Numbered from the stretch's first letter, positions 25,299-34,652 are shown. The stretch: DNA of 64,000 nucleotides from Cytophagaceae bacterium UBA7467 (GCA_002479785.1 DLPD01000025.1:13707-77706); one strand, 5' to 3'. Notes: generated by a model not told the origin, from the sequence alone. Numbers and translations are program-made.

Positions 25299-25649
25299 AT
25301 GAAAATAGTACTGCGACATATCACTTTATTTTTTGTCCTAACCACTTTGGTAGGATTTAAAAATGAGCCCTATTTATTTCAGGGTGAACGCATTTTTGTT
25401 TCTCATTTATATCCTAATCCTGCAGCGGAATATGCCTTGGTCGATTACCAGTTTTCAGGCAATAACCAAGAGGTAAAAATTGCGATTTATAATGTATTAG
25501 GATTAGTGGTAAAGGAAGTCGAATTGGATAAAGAGGATCGAAACGCTAAAATTTCGTTACGTGAATTAAATAGTGGACTTTATATGTACCAGTTATTGGT
25601 TGATGGGAAACCGGTCGCCACGAAGAAGTTAATGGTGCGTAAGCAATAA
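25299..25649 (+). CDS. Stand-alone T9SS type A sorting-domain protein
   Basis: 116 aa from ATG 25299; a TTG two codons earlier is also open. After a short signal (MKIVLRHITLFFVLTTLVGF) almost the whole mature protein is a T9SS C-terminal sorting domain: VSHLYPNPAAEYALVDY, VKIAIYNVLGLVVKEVEL, LNSGLYMYQLLVDGKPVATKKLMV, ending in RKQ. Such domains route cargo through the type IX machinery and are removed when the cargo is attached. Here only about 15-20 residues precede the domain, so there is no cargo to speak of. It could be a decoy, a regulator of the sortase, or a relic. A strong terminator follows directly. Confidence 0.83.
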   Translation: MKIVLRHITLFFVLTTLVGFKNEPYLFQGERIFVSHLYPNPAAEYALVDYQFSGNNQEVKIAIYNVLGLVVKEVELDKEDRNAKISLRELNSGLYMYQLLVDGKPVATKKLMVRKQ

Positions 25650-25684
25650 AAAAAAGAGCCGCTAATCGAGCGGCTCTTTTTTTC
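25648..25684. terminator. Bidirectional terminator between the sorting-domain gene and htpG
   Basis: A-run, GAGCCGCT, loop AATCG, AGCGGCTC, T-run (stem 25656-25663 with 25669-25676). It serves the convergent htpG transcript as well, since T-runs exist on both strands. Confidence 0.92.
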
Positions 25685-27502
25685 TTAAAACCCACTTACT
25701 GTTCTTTTAATGAAGGCTGTTAAATCAGCTCCTGTTAACAGATTCTGTGAAAGTAAAGCTAGGTCAGCAATTTGTTTCGCTAACGCTTTTTGTTCGCTCT
25801 CGTCTTTCAAATCAGCTAGTTTACTAATTAATGGGTGGTTTGCGTTGATGGTGATGTTATAGGTGTTTGGCATAGCCCCAAACATGCCCATTCCGCCACC
25901 TCCGGTTTTCGACATATCACTCATTCTGCGCATAAACTCGTTTTGAGTGACGATAGCAGGCAATTCATCTGGTGACATCGCTTCTACGGCAACCACTTTC
26001 TGTTTATCATTCAGGGTTTCCTCGAAGACTTTCTTCACGCTCTCTTTTTGAGTATCTGATAATATCGCTTCTAAGGTAATCCCTGTATTAATTAATTTAT
26101 CGACCGCATCAGCATCTACACGCTTCCATTGCGTCTTTTCTAACTTAGACTCCATCGTGTTAATGAAGTGGCTGTCGATTAGGGTATCCAATTTAATAAC
26201 GGAATATCCTTTGTTTTGGGCGGATTGAATAAAGGCATCTTGTTGCTCTACGTCAGTGGTATACAAGTAAACTTTGTTCCCATCTTTGTCTGTTTGAGCA
26301 GCTTGCACCTCTTCACTGTATTCGTCTAACGTGAAATACTTGTTATTCGTATCTTGAACTAGACAAAAATCTTTTGCTTTCTCGAAGAATTTTTCATCCG
26401 AGATCATTCCGTACTTGATAAACAAACCAATGTTAGCGAATTTCTCTTCGAATGATGGGCGATCAGCTTTGAACAATTCAGCTAATTTATCAGCGACTTT
26501 CTTCGTGATATACGAGTTGATTTTCTTCACATTCGAATCCGCTTGTAAGAACGAGCGAGAAACGTTCAATGGAATATCTGGCGAGTCAATTACCCCGTGC
26601 AATAACATCAAGAATTCAGGAACGATGTCTTTTACTTCATCGGTGATGAATACTTGGCGGCTGTAAAGAGAGATTTTTTCGCGTTGCAATTGCATCTCGT
26701 TCTTCACTTTTGGGAAATACAAGATACCCGTCAAGTTGAACGGATAGTCCACATTCAGGTGAATCCAGAACAAAGGTTTCTCTTGGAATGGATATAATTC
26801 CTCATAGAATTTCAAATAATCCTCGTCTGTTAAATCAGATGGAGATTTAGTCCAAATTGGGTTCGGGTTATTGATGACCTTATCGCCAAACTCAATCTCG
26901 ATCGGCAAGAATTTGCCGTATTTCTCTAAGATAGACTTTAGTTTATACTCTTCTAAAAACTCTTCTGAATCTTCTGCGATATGCAAGATGATATCCGTTC
27001 CACGTGTTTTCTTTTTAGCGGGTCCAATCGTGTATTCTGTAGAGCCATCGCACTTCCAAGTAGCGGCTTCAGAACCCTCTTGGTATGATTTAGAGATAAT
27101 CTCTACTTCTTTTGCTACCATGAAGGCAGAATAGAAACCTAGACCAAAATGGCCGATGATTCCTTTGTCTTCTCCTTGGTCCTTGTATTTTTCTACGAAT
27201 TCCGTAGCACCGGAGAAGGCGATTTGGTTGATGTATTTCTTGATTTCTTCGGCGGTCATACCGATACCGTTGTCTGAAATCGTGATCGTTTTCTTGTCTT
27301 TGTCAAAACTTACTTTCACTTTCAACTCCCCTAATTCGCCATTAAATTCGCCAATGGAACTTAAGCGCTTGATTTTTTGGGAAGCATCTACAGCGTTTGA
27401 TACTAGCTCACGAAGGAAAATCTCGTGATCCGAATAGAGAAATTTCTTGATGATGGGGAAAATGTTCTCGGTGTGAATGGAGATGTTACCTGTTTCTTTC
27501 AT
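25685..27502 (-). CDS. htpG: Chaperone HtpG (Hsp90)
   Basis: 605-aa ATP-dependent Hsp90 chaperone. Seen: N-terminal GHKL ATPase with FLRELVSNAVDASQKI near residues 29-44, ITISDNGIGMTAEEIKKYINQIAFSGA near 73-99, and GHFGLGFYSAFMVA near 117-130; then the middle domain and dimerisation region. The C-terminus has a Gly-rich stretch (KTGGGGMGMFGAMPN). It refolds client proteins under stress. Monocistronic: a terminator follows its stop, and a divergent gene lies upstream. Confidence 0.97.
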   Translation of the reverse strand: MKETGNISIHTENIFPIIKKFLYSDHEIFLRELVSNAVDASQKIKRLSSIGEFNGELGELKVKVSFDKDKKTITISDNGIGMTAEEIKKYINQIAFSGATEFVEKYKDQGEDKGIIGHFGLGFYSAFMVAKEVEIISKSYQEGSEAATWKCDGSTEYTIGPAKKKTRGTDIILHIAEDSEEFLEEYKLKSILEKYGKFLPIEIEFGDKVINNPNPIWTKSPSDLTDEDYLKFYEELYPFQEKPLFWIHLNVDYPFNLTGILYFPKVKNEMQLQREKISLYSRQVFITDEVKDIVPEFLMLLHGVIDSPDIPLNVSRSFLQADSNVKKINSYITKKVADKLAELFKADRPSFEEKFANIGLFIKYGMISDEKFFEKAKDFCLVQDTNNKYFTLDEYSEEVQAAQTDKDGNKVYLYTTDVEQQDAFIQSAQNKGYSVIKLDTLIDSHFINTMESKLEKTQWKRVDADAVDKLINTGITLEAILSDTQKESVKKVFEETLNDKQKVVAVEAMSPDELPAIVTQNEFMRRMSDMSKTGGGGMGMFGAMPNTYNITINANHPLISKLADLKDESEQKALAKQIADLALLSQNLLTGADLTAFIKRTVSGF

Positions 27503-27577
27503 ATTTTTTAAAATTATTAATCCTAAATTTGATTTGCCTTTTGCAATTTTAATTCCAAGTAGGCAAGAGGTGTCACA

Positions 27578-28483
27578 TTGTCAGTAACTTTGAAAAAAAT
27601 AGTCTTTTTTTTGTGTCTAGCTTTCGCGGTTCATGCCCAGCAAGAATCGTTGCGCATGGTGTATCCATTCCTCCCATTAGCCATTAATCCGGCGGATGCA
27701 GGAGCGCAAAAGATTTTTTCTGCCAAAGGGGTCTTTCGCAAAAAGCCTCTTTTTCAAACCATCGGTGGTGCTTCGTCTTCGCAGCAGTTGATGAGCATTG
27801 ATATGCCTTTGCAAAAGGGCAGCTGGGGCTTGGGATTTTTAGGATATAACACGGATCAATCCTATGCGACTCCTTCAGGCCTGATTTCATCGAACTTGGG
27901 ATTAGCTGTGGTCGGTTCTAAACAGGTGTATTGGGGGAGAGGTAATCACTTGAGTTACGGGGTTAATCTAGGAGTCAACCAATACCCTATTCTGGGAAAA
28001 TCGGGTTCGAGTGAGTTGTTAGGTAGTATTGGGATAGGGGTGGCCTATCGAAAAGAAGCCCTAATGGTGGGAATTTCAAAGCCTACGAATCGATTTGATG
28101 GGTTAGGTGATGCGCCGCTCTATGTGCAGGCCTCCTATTATTTTCCTGTAGGAGAGTTACATATGCTAAAAGTGGGAAGTGTTTTACGAAAGGATCTGCA
28201 GACAAAAGTGGATTTTAATGCGGTGTATTGGTACCAAGAAAAGCTGGGGTTAGGTATTTGGTACCAACAAACAGGATCAGAGTTTGGGGATCCGGCACTA
28301 TTAGGTTCGATTGAGGTTCCATTAGGGGTTAATTTTAGAGTAGGATATTCGTATGATTTTCTGGGTAAAAATGTGTCCACATTGGTTAGTTCGATTACCG
28401 GTGAAGCCTCTGGTTTTCACCAAATTTTTCTGAGTTATCAACTTGATTTTGGATTGGGGAAATTGGGTCAATTTAGGCCTTAA
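27578..28483 (+). CDS. PorP/SprF family type IX secretion membrane protein
   Basis: About 300 aa with a signal peptide (LKKIVFFLCLAFAVHA). The first mature residues, MVYPFLPLAINPADAG, are the hallmark opening of PorP/SprF proteins, followed by alternating barrel strands (GSWGLGFLGYNT, LSYGVNLGVNQY, KVDFNAVYWYQEKLGLGIWYQQ, NFRVGYSYDF). These proteins sit in the outer membrane and in some systems hold T9SS substrates that carry type B signals. There is no ATG at the right place: the start is TTG, either 27578 or 27590 (the second gives MKKIVFF). An exact TAAATTTG -7 element lies at 27524-27531 in the gap to htpG. It is not next to an SprB-like adhesin. Confidence 0.82.
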   Translation: MSVTLKKIVFFLCLAFAVHAQQESLRMVYPFLPLAINPADAGAQKIFSAKGVFRKKPLFQTIGGASSSQQLMSIDMPLQKGSWGLGFLGYNTDQSYATPSGLISSNLGLAVVGSKQVYWGRGNHLSYGVNLGVNQYPILGKSGSSELLGSIGIGVAYRKEALMVGISKPTNRFDGLGDAPLYVQASYYFPVGELHMLKVGSVLRKDLQTKVDFNAVYWYQEKLGLGIWYQQTGSEFGDPALLGSIEVPLGVNFRVGYSYDFLGKNVSTLVSSITGEASGFHQIFLSYQLDFGLGKLGQFRP

Positions 28484-28620
28484 ATCAACAGGTCAATTAG
28501 TGGTGATTTATGGGGAAAAAATTGAAATAATTAAAGAAATTTTAGGGTACTTTATTAATGGATAAAATTCCTCAGAAATTTGTGCACTTATAGCTAAAAA
28601 ACCCACAAAAATTTAGGGGT

Positions 28621-28637
28621 ATTTTGCGGAGCAAATA
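28621..28637 (+). repeat. ATTTTGC-GGA-GCAAATA hairpin downstream of the PorP-like gene
   Basis: A 5-bp tight hairpin (TTTGC/GCAAA) with a GGA triloop, identical outside the loop to the ATTTTGC-TGC-GCAAATA core at 63918-63934. It lies 137 nt after the PorP-like stop. The rest of the 251-nt gap 28484-28734 is AT-rich; I see no clear promoter for sucA in it. Confidence 0.4.
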
Positions 28638-28734
28638 GTAAATTGCGTAGATTTTAGCATTTATAGATTGTTAAGATTGTACTAAACCAAAACATTGAAA
28701 CATTTCTTTGGCCTAAAGCCTAGAAAATTAACTT

Positions 28735-31464
28735 ATGGATCCATTTTCCTACGTAGCCAATGCCGACACACAAGTCATAGCTGACTTGTATGAGGCGTAC
28801 AAACAAGATCCCAATTCAGTAGATAGCTCTTGGAGAGATTTCTTCAAAGGTTTCGATTTTTCTCAAACCTGGTTAGGCGAGGGAGCTCCTGCGGGCGCTG
28901 TTTCAGCTGATTCAAGCCACGTTCAGAAGGAAATGGCAGTTATCTCCTTGATCAAGGCATTTCGTTCTAGAGGCCATTTATTAGCTAAAACGAATCCGGT
29001 TCGTCAGCGCAAGGATCGCAAGCCACGTTTAGATTTGGCAGATTATTCATTGTCAGAGGCGGATTTAGATACTGTTTTCCAAGCAGGGTCTTTTATGGGT
29101 TTAGGTGCGGTGACTTTACGCACAATTCAAGCAGCTTTACATAAAATTTATGCGGGTACGATCGGTTTCGAATATTCGTATATCCGTGATGTGCAGCAAA
29201 AAGAGTGGTTGCGTAATAAAATTGAAAAGGAAGCACTTTCATTTAAGCCTACGTTTGAGGAGAAAAAGCACATTCTGCAGAAGATTAATGAGGCGGTTGT
29301 TTTTGAGAACTTCTTAGGTACTAAATATTTAGGCCAAAAGCGTTTCGGACTAGAGGGGGGTGAATCCACCATTGCCGGTTTGGATGCCATTATCAATGTG
29401 GCAGCAGATGCGGGTGTGAAAGAAGCGGTAATCGGAATGGCGCACAGAGGGCGTTTGAACGTTTTGGCAAACATCATGCACAAATCCTATGAAGCAATCT
29501 TTGATGGTTTCGAAGGAAATGTTCCCAACGAAATCCACGGTGATGGCGACGTAAAATACCACTTAGGGTATTCAAGCAAACATATTTCTCCCAAAGGAAG
29601 CGAGATTTCGTTGAAATTAGCGCCTAATCCATCTCACTTAGAAGCAGTTAACCCCTTAGTAGAAGGTTTCTGTCGAGCAAGTGCAGATGCTCATTATGCT
29701 GGAGATTACGATAAAGTATTACCTATTTTAATTCACGGAGATGCGGCAGTAGCCGGTCAAGGTATCGTTTATGAGGTGACTCAGATGGCGAAATTAAATG
29801 GTTATGGTACAGGTGGAACGATCCACTTTGTGATCAATAACCAGGTAGGTTTTACGACTGACTTTGAAGATGCGCGTTCAGCCATTTATTGCACGGATGT
29901 GGCTAAAATCATCGATGCACCTGTATTCCACGTGAATGGAGACGATCCAGAGGCAGTGGTATTTGTATCTCGTATGGCCGCAGAATACCGTCAAGAATTT
30001 AACCGCGATGTGTTTGTGGATATGGTTTGTTACCGCCGAAATGGCCACAACGAATCTGATGAGCCTCGTTTTACGCAGCCTACTTTGTATGCGAACATTA
30101 CGAATCATCCAAACCCACGTGAGGTTTACACACAACAATTAATTAAAAACGGCGAGATCGAGGCGAAATTAGCTGAGGAAATGGATTCTGCTTTCAAAGC
30201 GGAATTGCAAGCTCGTTTAGATATGGTGAAGCAAAAAGTGAGCCCACCCTATGTTCCATTGAAATTAGATAACCGCTGGTCAGCGCTTCGTTTCTCGAAC
30301 GAAAACGATTTCGATTCATCTCCTAAAACGGCGATCTCGAAGGACGTCATTGATCAAGTGGCGAAAGCCTTAACTACACTGCCGAAAGGTTTTACAGCCT
30401 TAAAGCAAATCGAAAAAGTGATTGCAGATCGCAAAGGCTATTTCGAAAAAGGCCAATTAAACTGGGCTACGGCAGAATTATTAGCCTATGGCTCTCTTTT
30501 ATTAGAAGGCAAACCAGTCCGTTTATCTGGTCAAGACGTTCAACGGGGTACCTTCTCACACCGTCACGTCGTATTACACGATGCAAACACGAATGAGAAC
30601 TATAACTCCTTGAACCACATCAAAGAAGGTCAAGAAAAGGCACAGATTTATAACTCCTTACTTTCTGAGTACGGTGTACTAGGTTTCGAATTTGGTTATG
30701 CGTTAGCGAATCCAGATGCCTTGGTTATTTGGGAAGCACAGTTTGGTGACTTTGCGAATGGCGCTCAAACGATGATTGATCAGTTTGTTTCCTCTCACGA
30801 ATCGAAGTGGGGTACACAAAACGGTTTAGTGATGTTATTGCCGCACGGGTATGAGGGCCAAGGTCCAGAGCACTCGAATGCGCGACCAGAACGTTTCTTA
30901 CAGCTATCAGCAGAAAACAACATGATCGTGGCGAACCTAACGACGCCTGCGAATATTTTCCACGCCTTACGCCGTCAATTGACTTGGGATTTCCGTAAGC
31001 CATTAGTAGTGATGTCGCCTAAGTCCATTTTCCGTCACCCGAAAGTGGTGTCGCCAATCGAAGACTTTACAAAAGGTAAATTCCAAGAGGTGATAGGCGA
31101 TAGCTATGCAGATAAGGCCAAAGTGAAAAAGGTATTACTTTGCTCAGGTAAAGTGTACTTCGATCTATTGGATCGTCAAGAAAAAGATAAGCGCAAGGAT
31201 GTGGCCATTATCCGTATAGAGCAATTACACCCATTCCCTGCGAAACTTGTGGATGCTGAATTAGCGAAATACAAAGGTGCCGATGTATACTTCGTGCAGG
31301 AGGAACCTGAAAACATGGGTTATTGGTCCTATGTAATCCGCGAATTTGGCTGGTCTAAATTCAAAGGTTTAGTAGCGCGTAAAAAATCTGCTTCTCCTGC
31401 GACTGGTTTCTTAAAAGTACACGGTGTTGAACAAGCAAACCTAATTAACAAAGCATTCGAATAA
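28735..31464 (+). CDS. sucA: 2-oxoglutarate dehydrogenase E1 component
   Basis: 909-aa thiamine-diphosphate enzyme of the TCA cycle; it decarboxylates 2-oxoglutarate and passes the succinyl group to the lipoyl arm of E2. Seen: N-terminal E2-binding arm (MDPFSYVANADTQVIADLYEAYKQDP), KKRFGLEGGES-type region (QKRFGLEGGES), AHRGRLNVL, FVINNQVGFTTDF near 364-376 and VDMVCYRRNGHNESDEPRFTQP near 421-442, and the C-terminal HGYEGQGPEHSNARPERFLQL. Length fits the family. First gene of a compact operon with sucB (10-nt gap) and lpd, so all three complex subunits are made together. Confidence 0.98.
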   Translation: MDPFSYVANADTQVIADLYEAYKQDPNSVDSSWRDFFKGFDFSQTWLGEGAPAGAVSADSSHVQKEMAVISLIKAFRSRGHLLAKTNPVRQRKDRKPRLDLADYSLSEADLDTVFQAGSFMGLGAVTLRTIQAALHKIYAGTIGFEYSYIRDVQQKEWLRNKIEKEALSFKPTFEEKKHILQKINEAVVFENFLGTKYLGQKRFGLEGGESTIAGLDAIINVAADAGVKEAVIGMAHRGRLNVLANIMHKSYEAIFDGFEGNVPNEIHGDGDVKYHLGYSSKHISPKGSEISLKLAPNPSHLEAVNPLVEGFCRASADAHYAGDYDKVLPILIHGDAAVAGQGIVYEVTQMAKLNGYGTGGTIHFVINNQVGFTTDFEDARSAIYCTDVAKIIDAPVFHVNGDDPEAVVFVSRMAAEYRQEFNRDVFVDMVCYRRNGHNESDEPRFTQPTLYANITNHPNPREVYTQQLIKNGEIEAKLAEEMDSAFKAELQARLDMVKQKVSPPYVPLKLDNRWSALRFSNENDFDSSPKTAISKDVIDQVAKALTTLPKGFTALKQIEKVIADRKGYFEKGQLNWATAELLAYGSLLLEGKPVRLSGQDVQRGTFSHRHVVLHDANTNENYNSLNHIKEGQEKAQIYNSLLSEYGVLGFEFGYALANPDALVIWEAQFGDFANGAQTMIDQFVSSHESKWGTQNGLVMLLPHGYEGQGPEHSNARPERFLQLSAENNMIVANLTTPANIFHALRRQLTWDFRKPLVVMSPKSIFRHPKVVSPIEDFTKGKFQEVIGDSYADKAKVKKVLLCSGKVYFDLLDRQEKDKRKDVAIIRIEQLHPFPAKLVDAELAKYKGADVYFVQEEPENMGYWSYVIREFGWSKFKGLVARKKSASPATGFLKVHGVEQANLINKAFE

Positions 31465-31474
31465 TAGAATTATC

Positions 31475-33010
31475 ATGGCTATAGAAATGAAAGTGCCCGC
31501 TGTGGGCGAGTCGATTACGGAAGTGACCGTTGCTACTTGGAACAAGAAGGAAGGCGATCACGTGAAATTAGACGAGGTTTTGTGCGAATTAGAATCGGAC
31601 AAAGCGACCTTTGAATTGCCTGCAGAGGCAGAAGGTGTGTTGCATATTGTAGCGAAAGAAGGCGATGTTCTTCCGATCGGAGCTATCATCTGTACGATTG
31701 AAGCAGGTGGAGCAACGGCTTCAGTGAAAGTAGCGGATGCCGCACCGGCAGCTGTAGCTGTTCCGGCACCTGCTCCTTCGGCAGCTTCTGCACCAGCGGC
31801 GGGTCCTACGTCTGTTTTAGAAGTAAAAGTTCCTGCGGTAGGGGAGTCGATCACGGAAGTGACGGTTTCTGTTTGGAATAAGAAAACAGGGGATAGCGTT
31901 TCTTTAGACGAAGTACTTTGTGAGTTAGAATCAGATAAAGCGACATTTGAATTGCCAGCTGAATCGGCGGGTGTATTAGAAATCGTGGCAGAATCAGGAT
32001 CGGTTGTGCCGATCGGTGGAATTTTGGCAAGAATCACCGTAGGAGGTTCAGTAGCTGTGGCCGCCCCTGCACCAGTAGTGGCACCTGCTGCACCATCAGC
32101 TCCTGCTTCTTCAGGAGACGCAAATTATGCGGCAGGTCATCCATCTCCAGCGGCAGCGAAAATATTAGATGAAAAAGGAATTTCTGCTGCTTCGGTAGCA
32201 GGTTCAGGTGTAGGTGGTCGTATCACGAAGGAGGATGCGGTGGCTGCGGTTAAGCCAGCTTCTGCACCGGCTCCATCCGCTTCTGCTCCGGCAGCTTCAG
32301 CAGCACCAGCAGGTGGAACGCGTCGCGAAAAAATGAGCTCATTGCGTAAAACAGTGGCTCGTCGTTTAGTGGCGGTGAAGAATGAAACAGCGATGTTGAC
32401 GACGTTTAACGAAGTCGATATGAAGCCAGTGATGGATCTTCGCGGTAAATACAAAGATAAATTCAAGGAGAAGCACGGCGTAGGCTTAGGCTTCATGTCT
32501 TTCTTCACGAAAGCAGTGTGCGTTGCCTTGAAAGAATTCCCATCGGTGAATGCTAAAATCGATGGAGACGAAATCGTTTTCCACGATTATTGTGATATTT
32601 CGATTGCAGTATCTGCACCGAAAGGTTTAGTGGTTCCTGTGATTCGTTCTGCGGAGAACTTGTCTCTTGCCGGAATCGAATCAGAAGTGGTTCGTTTAGC
32701 AGGTAAGGCACGTGAGAACAAATTAAGCTTAGAGGAAATGAGTGGCGGTACGTTTACTATTACGAACGGTGGGGTATTTGGTTCGATGTTATCGACACCG
32801 ATTATTAATGCACCACAAGTCGCAATTTTAGGTATGCACAATATCGTAGAGCGTCCAGTAGTAGTTGATGGCCAAATTGTTGTTCGGCCAATCATGTATT
32901 TAGCATTATCCTACGATCACCGTATAATCGATGGCCGTGAGTCGGTTAGCTTCTTAGTTCGCATCAAGCAACTTTTAGAGGATCCAGCTCGTTTATTATT
33001 AGATATTTAA
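31475..33010 (+). CDS. sucB: Dihydrolipoyllysine succinyltransferase E2 with two lipoyl domains
   Basis: 511-aa core of the 2-oxoglutarate dehydrogenase complex. It carries two near-identical lipoyl domains in tandem, with lipoyl lysines at K43 and K155 (both in ELESDKATFE), joined by Ala/Pro linkers, then a peripheral-subunit-binding domain (HPSPAAAKILDEKGI to VGGRITKEDAVAAV, about 210-255) and the catalytic domain from about 280. His482 and Asp486 in YDHRIIDGRESVSF are the acyltransferase residues. E. coli SucB has one lipoyl domain; the second here gives a longer swinging arm. Between sucA and lpd. Confidence 0.97.
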   Translation: MAIEMKVPAVGESITEVTVATWNKKEGDHVKLDEVLCELESDKATFELPAEAEGVLHIVAKEGDVLPIGAIICTIEAGGATASVKVADAAPAAVAVPAPAPSAASAPAAGPTSVLEVKVPAVGESITEVTVSVWNKKTGDSVSLDEVLCELESDKATFELPAESAGVLEIVAESGSVVPIGGILARITVGGSVAVAAPAPVVAPAAPSAPASSGDANYAAGHPSPAAAKILDEKGISAASVAGSGVGGRITKEDAVAAVKPASAPAPSASAPAASAAPAGGTRREKMSSLRKTVARRLVAVKNETAMLTTFNEVDMKPVMDLRGKYKDKFKEKHGVGLGFMSFFTKAVCVALKEFPSVNAKIDGDEIVFHDYCDISIAVSAPKGLVVPVIRSAENLSLAGIESEVVRLAGKARENKLSLEEMSGGTFTITNGGVFGSMLSTPIINAPQVAILGMHNIVERPVVVDGQIVVRPIMYLALSYDHRIIDGRESVSFLVRIKQLLEDPARLLLDI

Positions 33011-33016
33011 TTAACA

Positions 33017-33040
33017 GAATAGGCCTTAGCGGGCCTATTC
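33017..33040 (+). promoter_or_regulatory. Intercistronic hairpin between sucB and lpd
   Basis: GAATAGGCC, loop TTAGCG, GGCCTATTC: a perfect 9-bp stem 7 nt after the sucB stop and 17 nt before the lpd ATG. No T-run follows, so it more likely stabilises the upstream mRNA or sets subunit ratios than terminates. Confidence 0.7.
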
Positions 33041-33056
33041 GCTTACAATCGCCTAT

Positions 33057-34463
33057 ATGCAAGATTTTGATGTAGTAGTTATTGGTTCAGGCCCAGGAGG
33101 ATACGTTTCGGCGATCCGTTCGGCTCAATTAGGTTTCAAGGTAGCCATCATTGAGAAATACGCCGTGATGGGTGGAACTTGTTTAAATGTAGGATGTATT
33201 CCTTCCAAAGCGCTTTTGGACTCGTCTGAGCATTATTACAATGCCGTTCATAGCTTCCAGGAGCATGGAATTGATATCACGAAGCCGAAGGTGAACATGG
33301 GCCAAATGATCAAGCGTAAAGCGGGTGTGGTTTCGAATTTGAATGCAGGTATCTCGTATTTGATGAAGAAAAATAAGATCACCACTTTCCACGGTTTGGG
33401 TTCATTTGACTCCGCCAAAACGGTGAAAGTGACGAAAGAAGATGGTTCTTCTGAAGTGATTGCTGCAAAAAATATTATCATCGCAACCGGTTCTAAGCCG
33501 ACGATCTTACCTTTTATCCCGGTGGATAAAGAGCGTATCATCACGTCGACAGAAGCCCTCAAGATGAAAGAAGTACCGAAACACTTAATCGTGATTGGCG
33601 CGGGTGTCATTGGTGCTGAACTAGGATCGGTTTACGCGCGTTTAGGTTCCAAAGTATCTTTCGTAGAATTTGCAGATAGCATGATTCCGACGATGGACAA
33701 GACGATGGGAAAAGAATTACAGAAGTCGATTGCCAAAATGGGCGCAGATTTCTACTTATCTCACAAAGTGACTTCTGCAGCCGTTAAAGGCAAAGAAGTG
33801 ACGGTGAAAGCACTAGATTCGGCGGGGAAAGAAGTCGAGATCAAAGGGGATTATTGTTTAGTTTGCATCGGTCGTCGTCCGTATACAGATGGTTTAAACC
33901 TTGCTGCGGCTGGTTTGACGGCTGATGAGCGTGGTCGCATCGCTGTAGATGAGCATACGCTTCAAACAGCTGTTCCAGGCATTTATGCCATCGGTGACGT
34001 TGTTCGTGGCGCCATGTTAGCGCACAAAGCGGAAGAAGAAGGAACGTTTGTGGCGGAAGTCATTGCTGGTCAAAAACCACACATTAACTACAACTTAATT
34101 CCAGGTGTTGTTTATACTTGGCCAGAAGTGGCTTCTGTAGGTAAAACAGAACAAGAATTAAAAGCAGCGGGTATTGCTTACAAAGAAGGTACATTCCCAT
34201 TCAAGGCCTTAGGTCGTGCGATTGCATCGGGCGATGTGGACGGTTTAGCGAAAGTACTAGCTGACGCAACGACGGATGAAATCCTTGGTGTTCACATCAT
34301 CGGAGCTCGTGCAGCCGATATGATTGCCGAAGCAGTGGTGGCGATGGAATACCGTGCTTCAGCCGAAGATATAGCTCGCATGTCTCATGCACACCCTACC
34401 TATACGGAGGCGATGAAAGAGGCTTGCTTGGCGGCTACGGCGAAGAGGTCTATTCACTCCTAA
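33057..34463 (+). CDS. lpd: Dihydrolipoyl dehydrogenase E3
   Basis: 468-aa FAD/NAD flavoprotein that reoxidises dihydrolipoyl groups of E2. Seen: N-terminal FAD-binding VVVIGSGPGGYVSAIRSAQLG (about residues 6-26), the redox disulfide in GGTCLNVGCIPSKALL near 41-56, the NAD-binding VIGAGVIGAELGSVYARLG near 181-199, second FAD site GIYAIGDVV near 305-313, and the C-terminal catalytic His-Glu in SHAHPTYTEAM. Full length. In the operon after sucB, with its own hairpin in front; likely shared with pyruvate dehydrogenase too. A class 2 heptad array and a terminator follow. Confidence 0.97.
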   Translation: MQDFDVVVIGSGPGGYVSAIRSAQLGFKVAIIEKYAVMGGTCLNVGCIPSKALLDSSEHYYNAVHSFQEHGIDITKPKVNMGQMIKRKAGVVSNLNAGISYLMKKNKITTFHGLGSFDSAKTVKVTKEDGSSEVIAAKNIIIATGSKPTILPFIPVDKERIITSTEALKMKEVPKHLIVIGAGVIGAELGSVYARLGSKVSFVEFADSMIPTMDKTMGKELQKSIAKMGADFYLSHKVTSAAVKGKEVTVKALDSAGKEVEIKGDYCLVCIGRRPYTDGLNLAAAGLTADERGRIAVDEHTLQTAVPGIYAIGDVVRGAMLAHKAEEEGTFVAEVIAGQKPHINYNLIPGVVYTWPEVASVGKTEQELKAAGIAYKEGTFPFKALGRAIASGDVDGLAKVLADATTDEILGVHIIGARAADMIAEAVVAMEYRASAEDIARMSHAHPTYTEAMKEACLAATAKRSIHS

Positions 34464-34464
34464 A

Positions 34465-34492
34465 CAAAGTTCAAAGAGCAAAGTTCAAATAG
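34465..34492 (+). repeat. Heptad repeat array, class 2, after lpd
   Basis: Tandem 7-mers in the gene's direction: CAAAGTT, CAAAGAG, CAAAGTT, CAAATAG. The array starts 1 nt after the lpd stop codon and ends 6 nt before the terminator. Confidence 0.85.
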
Positions 34493-34498
34493 GGGATC

Positions 34499-34525
34499 AA
34501 AAAAGGCGCAATTTGCGCCTTTTTT
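34499..34525 (+). terminator. Intrinsic terminator of the sucA-sucB-lpd operon
   Basis: AAAAAA, GGCGCA, loop ATT, TGCGCC, TTTTTT. Near copy of the clpB terminator in form, and also placed just after a heptad array. Confidence 0.9.
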
Positions 34526-34614
34526 GATTTTTTAGATATAATTGATTACTTAAAATCCTAATTGTTGTTATTTTTCTAATTTTAAATTTTTATAAGTTAA
34601 TAGAGTAATTTGAA

Positions 34615-34652
34615 TTTTAGCGAATAATAAATTTTGTAATTATTCGCTAAAA
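34615..34652. repeat. Perfect 14-bp inverted repeat at the left edge of the AT-rich island
   Basis: TTTTAGCGAATAAT (34615-34628), 10-nt spacer, ATTATTCGCTAAAA (34639-34652). It lies in a very AT-rich stretch (34527-34722) about 70 nt before the lipoprotein gene. It could be an operator or an insulating hairpin. I see no clear -7 element for 34723. Confidence 0.65.

Noticed and set aside
31558..32508. Minus-strand frames of 159 and 123 codons
   Set aside because: Antisense to the Ala/Pro linkers and lipoyl domains of sucB, low-complexity shadows.
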